Assembly (NCBI GenBank): GCA_016208165.1
Contig: JACQYL010000087.1
Span: forward strand, 1-59,799
Direction of reading: 5' to 3'
DNA length: 59,799 bases
Origin: Deltaproteobacteria bacterium
GTDB taxonomy: Bacteria; Desulfobacterota; Desulfarculia; JACQYL01
Each line of letters begins with the position of its first letter. Position 1 is the stretch's first letter. Made by a program: the position numbers and the translations under genes. Positions 55,828 to 59,799 of the stretch are shown piece after piece. The notes under the pieces were generated by a model that did no database searches, had not been told where the DNA came from, and saw nothing but the letters and a program-made list of their open reading frames with translations.

Positions 55828-56535
55828 TTAAGATCTCTCCTCCAGCCGGAACACAATTACGATCTCGAGATCCACGTATTCTTTTCGCACGGATTCCGGA
55901 AAGCGGGGATACGGCGCCGAAACCTCGACGCTTCGTAGGGCTTCACCGTCCAGCATGGGGTGCCCCGAAGACCTGGACACCTTCGGGCCGCTCTGAATGG
56001 CGCCGTTCTCGTGCAGCCGGAATTGCACCGTCACGGCTCCTTCTTCGGAACGGCTTCTCGAAAGCCTCGGGTATCTTTTGTTGGCGCGGATTTGGGCCTG
56101 GACAGCCGAAAGATACCGGGACATGGCGTCCGCCGTGGCGTTGAGCGTTCTATCGGTCGGCACGGCCGCGGGCGACGGTGCGCTCGGGCGTTGGATGGCG
56201 GCCTCTTGAATGACCACACGCCGGGGCGTCGGAGTTACCGGCTTCCGATCCGAAACCACGGATGGTTTCGGCATAGGAACCGGGAGTTGCGCCATGGCCT
56301 GCCGCGGCTCGAGAGGGTCCTCCGGCGGAGTCGGATGGACCGGGAGAGACTCCGGTTGAGGCAGGGTCTCAACCACGGTCGATTCAGGGACCTGAAAGTT
56401 CTTCAAATCCACGCTGAACGTCTGGTCGGGCTCCTGGATGTTGGTGCTGCGGCCGGCAAAAGCCAACAGCAGGCCGGCATGAACGGCCAGCGCCAGGGCC
56501 AGGTAGAGCCAGAATTTGGATTCTCGGTGTTCCAC
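55828..56535 (-). CDS. tonB: TonB-type energy transducer
   Basis: TonB couples the inner-membrane proton gradient to outer-membrane transporters. The 235-aa protein has an N-terminal membrane helix (WLYLALALAVHAGLLLAFAG), a Pro-rich spacer (about 50-120) that spans the periplasm, and a C-terminal TonB domain (about 150-235: IRANKRYPRLSRSRSEEGAV, VQFRLHENGAI, SAPYPRFPE). It follows exbD by two bases. No TonB-dependent receptor gene is nearby. Confidence 0.88.
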   Translation of the reverse strand: MEHRESKFWLYLALALAVHAGLLLAFAGRSTNIQEPDQTFSVDLKNFQVPESTVVETLPQPESLPVHPTPPEDPLEPRQAMAQLPVPMPKPSVVSDRKPVTPTPRRVVIQEAAIQRPSAPSPAAVPTDRTLNATADAMSRYLSAVQAQIRANKRYPRLSRSRSEEGAVTVQFRLHENGAIQSGPKVSRSSGHPMLDGEALRSVEVSAPYPRFPESVRKEYVDLEIVIVFRLEERS

Positions 56536-56537
56536 GT

Positions 56538-56936
56538 TCAGGGAAGATAGCGATGGGAAAGATTGATGTGTTCAGCACCCGACTTCTTGGATAACGACAT
56601 GATCCGGATCACCATCTCGTAAGGAACGCTTTTGTCCCCTTTGAAGATGACGTCCCGGCCTCCGGTCTGCTGCATCAGGGCGCTCAACCGCTGCGGAAAC
56701 TCCTCGAAGCTCAGCTCGTCCGCGTTCAGAAACAGTTTCAGGTTGCGGTCCAGGACAATGGTAATGGGTTTCTGTTCCGAATGCGCGCGGCTCTCCGCCT
56801 CCGGCAGATCGAGCTTGATGGCCGGATTCTGAAACGATGAACTGAGGAGAAAAAAGATCAGCAACAGAAAGACAATATCCACCAATGGCGCTATGGACAT
56901 CGGAGAACGTACCTTGCGGGCCCGCCGAAATTCCAT
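56538..56936 (-). CDS. exbD: ExbD/TolR-type protein
   Basis: This is a subunit of the proton-driven ExbB/ExbD motor. The 132-aa protein has one N-terminal membrane helix (PLVDIVFLLLIFFLLSSSF) with the essential protonatable Asp in LVDIVF, then the periplasmic domain (KLDLPEAESRAHSEQKPITI, LFLNADELSFEEFPQRLSAL, DVIFKGDKSVPYEMVIRIM). It lies between exbB and tonB in a compact operon. Confidence 0.9.
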   Translation of the reverse strand: MEFRRARKVRSPMSIAPLVDIVFLLLIFFLLSSSFQNPAIKLDLPEAESRAHSEQKPITIVLDRNLKLFLNADELSFEEFPQRLSALMQQTGGRDVIFKGDKSVPYEMVIRIMSLSKKSGAEHINLSHRYLP

Positions 56937-56948
56937 AAGCCGTACCCC

Positions 56949-57647
56949 TTATGCGCACTCGACTTCCACGGGAATGGTTTCGGATCCCGCGGACTTGAAG
57001 CCGACGTGTTCATTCAAATAAGCGATCAGGTAGTGCATGTTGGCCTGGGTATGGTCGATCCTGGATTGGAACAGGTGGAAAGCGGCCATGGCCGGAATAG
57101 CGATGGTCAGGCCGACGGCCGTGGTGAGCAGCGCTTCCCAGATGCCTCCCGCCAGTGCTTCGATGTTGATCTGGCCTCCCAACCCCTGGATGCGTTGAAA
57201 CGCCTGGATCATCCCTGTAACCGTTCCCAGAAGCCCCAGTAAGGGAGTAATTTCAGCGACGAGGGACAATCCTCGAAGCCGTCGCTCCAGCACGGCAATC
57301 TGCTGGCTTCCTTCCCGAAACAGAATCTCGTCCCGTTCATGTTTCGGCATGTTCGTTGCTTCGATGTAGGTGCGGCAGACACAAGCCAACGGTCCTTTGG
57401 TATTCTTGCACAGGGAAAGCACTTCCTGGAGTCTCGATTTCTGGAGCAGGGGTACGATTCGCAGCAGAAAGTCCTTGCCCGGACCTTCATTCCTCAGGAA
57501 ACACACGGCCCGTTCCACCACAATCGCTAAAGCGATGACCGAGCAGAGCAGCAGAGGCCAGATGAAAAAGCCTCCCTTCCCAATCAAAAACGGCATTTCA
57601 GTTTCCCATTCCTTCCCGGCGGCGTTGATTCCTTGCAGGATCGGCAT
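56949..57647 (-). CDS. exbB: ExbB/TolQ-type proton channel protein
   Basis: The 232-aa protein carries the MotA/TolQ/ExbB pattern: an N-terminal membrane helix (GGFFIWPLLLCSVIALAIVV), a cytoplasmic part (ERRLRGLSLVAEITPLLGLL) and two further helices with LLGTVTGMIQAFQRI and GIWEALLTTAVGLTIAIPAM. An ATG at 57596 (residue 18) is an alternative start. It is first in the exbB-exbD-tonB operon. Confidence 0.9.
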   Translation of the reverse strand: MPILQGINAAGKEWETEMPFLIGKGGFFIWPLLLCSVIALAIVVERAVCFLRNEGPGKDFLLRIVPLLQKSRLQEVLSLCKNTKGPLACVCRTYIEATNMPKHERDEILFREGSQQIAVLERRLRGLSLVAEITPLLGLLGTVTGMIQAFQRIQGLGGQINIEALAGGIWEALLTTAVGLTIAIPAMAAFHLFQSRIDHTQANMHYLIAYLNEHVGFKSAGSETIPVEVECA

Positions 57648-57686
57648 CGAATGACGCTGCCCTCCCGCTTCTTTAAAAGCCGGTAA

Positions 57687-57715
57687 AATTTAGGCGTATG
57701 AGCGTAAAATGTCAA
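57687..57715 (-). promoter_or_regulatory. Promoter of exbB-exbD-tonB
   Basis: On the minus strand TTGACA (57715-57710), exactly 17 bases, then TAAATT (57692-57687), 40 bases before the exbB ATG. It separates this operon from the cobalamin riboswitch unit further upstream. Confidence 0.7.
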
Positions 57716-57854
57716 GATTGAACTCCCAGTTACCTCCTTGCAGGTCGGGGAGACTCTGGTTCCGGTACGATGGTCTGTAATAACCGTCGGACGGTGCACC
57801 TTGCCACTCCAGAGGGAACCGTACGCGATTCGAGATCAAAGCCCGGCCAGTGCT

Positions 57855-57986
57855 TCAGCCATGCCGGCGGTTCATGCCTTGTTGGCGGGCCGCCGCCATG
57901 AGGCCCAGGGCCAGAGTCGTTTTCCCGACGCCGCTGTGGGTCCCTGCGATGACGCATGCCCGAGGTATGGTCGCCCTGTCGTTCAT
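57855..57986 (-). pseudogene. cbiA: cbiA/cobB N-terminal fragment
   Basis: The first 37 residues (MNDRATIPRACVIAGTHSGV followed by GKTTLALGLMAAARQQG) match the P-loop start of cobyrinate a,c-diamide synthase, an enzyme of B12 synthesis. The frame then ends seven codons later. The expected continuation (a VQPFKVGPDYIDP-like stretch) and the remaining 400 or so residues are absent. The P-loop GTHSGVGKTT itself is intact. It sits behind a cobalamin riboswitch. Confidence 0.75.
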
Positions 57987-58079
57987 TAGACGTGCCGAAT
58001 CTCCCCGCCCGCTCTGCTGCCCGGAAATGGTGCGCCACGTGCGCAATGGCATCTCGAAGACGACGAGCCAAAAGCAAAA

Positions 58080-58108
58080 AATCCCCGCGCCTTATCGGCT
58101 GAGGGATT
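58080..58108 (-). terminator. Terminator of the cobalamin riboswitch
   Basis: On the minus strand AATCCC pairs with GGGGATT and is followed by TTTTTGCTTTT. It lies between the B12 aptamer and the cbiA fragment, the place expected for the expression platform. Confidence 0.6.
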
Positions 58109-58177
58109 GCACCCGGTTTACTTGATCCCCGTCTTGCAGTTTACCGTGTTCTTTCGACGCGGTAAGACGTCTCGCAG

Positions 58178-58325
58178 GCAGGTCTTCCGGCTCCCGGATC
58201 GTCCGAATACGCCCGCCTTCCCACCCATGTGCGCATGAGCAGTGGCTTGGAAACGCCGTCCCCGGTTACAGCGGCGGGACCGCCCCCGAGTCTCACGGGG
58301 TTCCCTATTAAGTCTTCACACCTGC
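58178..58325 (-). promoter_or_regulatory. Cobalamin riboswitch
   Basis: On the minus strand the conserved blocks are in order: GCAGGT (P1), AATAGGGAACCCCGTGAG, CCGCCGCTGTAACCG, the B12 box GCCACTG, GGGAAGGC and GAAGACCTGC (P1'). This is a full adenosylcobalamin-type aptamer. It should repress the downstream gene when B12 is plentiful, but that gene is now only a cbiA scrap. Confidence 0.93.
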
Positions 58326-58335
58326 GACCATAAAA

Positions 58336-58365
58336 AGAGTAGGGCATATCCGGCTCATCTGTCAA
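58336..58365 (-). promoter_or_regulatory. Promoter of the cobalamin riboswitch transcript
   Basis: On the minus strand TTGACA (58365-58360), an 18-base spacer and TACTCT (58341-58336), about ten bases before the aptamer. The promoter appears intact. Confidence 0.6.
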
Positions 58366-58395
58366 GGAAAAGGTCCAAGACGAGCCGCACCTTGC

Positions 58396-58424
58396 TTGAC
58401 AATGTCAGCGTCATGATCTTAAAT
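58396..58424 (+). promoter_or_regulatory. Probable thrC promoter
   Basis: TTGACA (58396-58401), a 17-base spacer and TTAAAT (58419-58424), about 110 bases before the thrC ATG and divergent from the riboswitch promoter. The leader holds a small hairpin (CGGAGTAAGCTCCG). Confidence 0.6.
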
Positions 58425-58534
58425 GATTGTTTCCCTTATAGAGACACGGCTTCTCACGCCGAATGCTCGGAGTAAGCTCCGTTGGTGAAACCTCCGGCCG
58501 GGTCGAGACCGAATATCGAGAAAGATGGTCGCAC

Positions 58535-59799
58535 ATGAAACGGATTTACTACTACAGCACCAACAACAAGAACGAGCATGCCACGTTCGAACAGGCCTTT
58601 ATGAGGGGACTGGCCTCCAATTACGGTCTCTATATGCTCGCGCGATCGGATATACCCCGATTAGACGGGTCATGTATCGCGTCCATGCCAGACAAAACCT
58701 ACGCCGCCATTGCCTACGATGTGCTATTACCCTATCTCTGTTCCGAAATGCCCGCGGAAGATTTGAAAGCCTTACTGGAAGACGCCTATGACGAGCAGGT
58801 GATTCCCACACGGGTCGAATGGGTAACCGGTAAGACGTACATCATGTGGCTGACCCGGGGACCCACGTATTCGTTCAAGGATTATGCAGCCCGCTTTTTT
58901 GGAAGGACCCTCAATTATTTCCTTGGGCGCAGCGGACAAAAGCGGGTAGTGGCCGTGGCTACCAGCGGGGATACCGGCGGCGCCGTTGCGGACGCGCTTT
59001 ACGGTCTCGAGAATGTGGACACCTTCGTATTCTATCCCAAGGCTTCCATCAGCGAGCGGCAGCGACGGCAAATGACCACCCTCAAGAAAAACGTGTACGC
59101 CGTGGAGGTGAACGGCGACTTCGACGTTTGCCAGGCGATTGCAAAACGACTTCTAGGGGATAGGCCGTTTGCTGAACGACTGTTTGGCGATCCCGAGCGG
59201 TTCACTTCAGCCAACAGCATCAGCCTGGGTCGCCTGTTACCTCAGGCCGTATACCCTTTCTTCGCCTATTCCCGCACAGCGACCTATGATGAGCCCATGA
59301 TGGCAAGCGTACCTTCCGGCAACTTTGGTGACATGATGGGTACGGTCATCGCCCGTGAAATGGGACTGCCCGTGAGCAAAATCGTTTGCGGCGTCAACGA
59401 AAACACCGAATTTCCCGATTTCCTGGAAACCGGGGTCTATCGGGTTCGGCCGTCGGTCGAGTCGCCGTCCTCCGCAATGATCGTCGCCAATCCGAGCAAT
59501 TTAGCTCGACTGATTGATTTATACGGCGGGCACATTTACGACGTACGCGATCCGGCCACGGGCAAAGTGACCCAGGAAGGGCGGATCGACCGCATGCCGG
59601 ACCTGGAAATGCTCCGCGGAGACATCGTATCCATCAGCGTCAACAACCCGACCCATTATGAAACCATGAAGGCCGTCCACGAAACCTACGGAGTGCTCTT
59701 GGATCCTCACGGCGCCGTGGGCTGGAGATCCCTTGAAACCTATCTGCAAGGCAAACATGATGCTTTGTCCGTGGTCTACGAGACCGCCGATCCGGGAAA
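58535..59799 (+). CDS. thrC: Threonine synthase, 3' end outside the window
   Basis: ThrC converts O-phosphohomoserine to threonine with PLP. The readable 421 residues start MKRIYYYSTNNKNEHATFEQ and show the PLP lysine motif PTYSFKDYAARFF, ATSGDTGGAVADALYGLENV, SERQRRQMTTL, FTSANSISLGRLLPQAVYPF, ASVPSGNFGDMMGT and NNPTHYETMKAVHETYG. This is the longer, type found in Proteobacteria and fungi. No stop is reached by 59799, so the gene is cut by the window edge. A weak GAGAAAG serves as ribosome-binding site; an ATG three codons upstream is possible. Confidence 0.95.
   Translation, partial: MKRIYYYSTNNKNEHATFEQAFMRGLASNYGLYMLARSDIPRLDGSCIASMPDKTYAAIAYDVLLPYLCSEMPAEDLKALLEDAYDEQVIPTRVEWVTGKTYIMWLTRGPTYSFKDYAARFFGRTLNYFLGRSGQKRVVAVATSGDTGGAVADALYGLENVDTFVFYPKASISERQRRQMTTLKKNVYAVEVNGDFDVCQAIAKRLLGDRPFAERLFGDPERFTSANSISLGRLLPQAVYPFFAYSRTATYDEPMMASVPSGNFGDMMGTVIAREMGLPVSKIVCGVNENTEFPDFLETGVYRVRPSVESPSSAMIVANPSNLARLIDLYGGHIYDVRDPATGKVTQEGRIDRMPDLEMLRGDIVSISVNNPTHYETMKAVHETYGVLLDPHGAVGWRSLETYLQGKHDALSVVYETADPG

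Noticed and set aside
58130-58530. tRNA gene near the thrC leader
   Set aside because: The GC-rich palindromic block is the cobalamin riboswitch on the minus strand; no tRNA arms or anticodon loop were found.

Overview
The window reads like a chromosomal segment of a free-living, mostly anaerobic Gram-negative bacterium, most probably a member of the Desulfobacterota (deltaproteobacterial sulfate reducers and syntrophs). That assignment is inference. It rests on a NIF-type NifU/NifS pair with no nitrogenase genes, a one-polypeptide ADP-forming acyl-CoA synthetase, a TonB/ExbB/ExbD system, a cobalamin-binding radical SAM protein fused to a DUF2344 domain next to RNase G, and several uncharacterised proteins of a type I associate with that group. 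No rRNA, tRNA, CRISPR array or complete insertion sequence was found.

Layout. Positions 1 to about 7 kb are gene-poor accessory DNA: two small secreted proteins, a secreted SRPBCC protein, REP-like inverted repeats, a fragment of a REP-associated tyrosine transposase (RAYT), a catalase-peroxidase (katG) fragment and another broken gene. From 6.9 to 10 kb on the minus strand lies nifU-nifS plus a TIM-barrel gene. From 10.8 to 15.3 kb on the plus strand is a tightly coupled operon of acyl-CoA synthetase (ADP-forming), a NodU/SxtI-type carbamoyltransferase, an SxtJ-like membrane protein and a 52-residue DUF5989/SxtK-like peptide. Then come a small lipoprotein, lysA, a three-gene Gld-like ABC exporter in which the GldF and GldG parts are fused, and a lone CoA-transferase alpha-like subunit.

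From 23.5 to 30 kb there is a cluster of hairpin repeats, a dockerin-bearing papain-fold protein whose nucleophile position is Ser, bioB, a large PKD/carboxypeptidase-repeat surface protein and an orphan flagellar-rod-like protein. From 31 to 49 kb are housekeeping genes: purM with DUF523, a periplasmic M16 peptidase behind a promoter carrying a perfect palindrome, a nucleotidyltransferase, a DUF748/AsmA-like protein, lipA, an HD-GYP regulator, the radical SAM/DUF2344 protein and RNase G.

From 49 to 53.3 kb on the minus strand lies a thiamin operon (thiF-thiG-thiH-thiS-thiE) under a TPP riboswitch whose terminator carries the ribosome-binding site of thiF. The end of the window holds a membrane protein, an Hsp20 chaperone, a hicAB toxin-antitoxin pair with a clear promoter-operator, exbB-exbD-tonB, a complete-looking cobalamin riboswitch that now heads only an N-terminal scrap of cbiA, and the start of thrC, which runs off the window.

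Coenzyme and Fe-S chemistry recurs: NifU/NifS supply clusters, and BioB, LipA, ThiH and the DUF2344 fusion are radical SAM consumers of them. The most unusual items are the acyl-CoA synthetase/SxtIJK-like operon, the Cys-to-Ser papain-fold dockerin protein, the katG scrap abutting a decayed RAYT/REP element, the regulatory arrangements of thiF and hicA, and a family of GTAGGGGC palindromes whose cores differ but keep their pairing. All calls come from reading the sequence and from memory of protein families; no database search was run.
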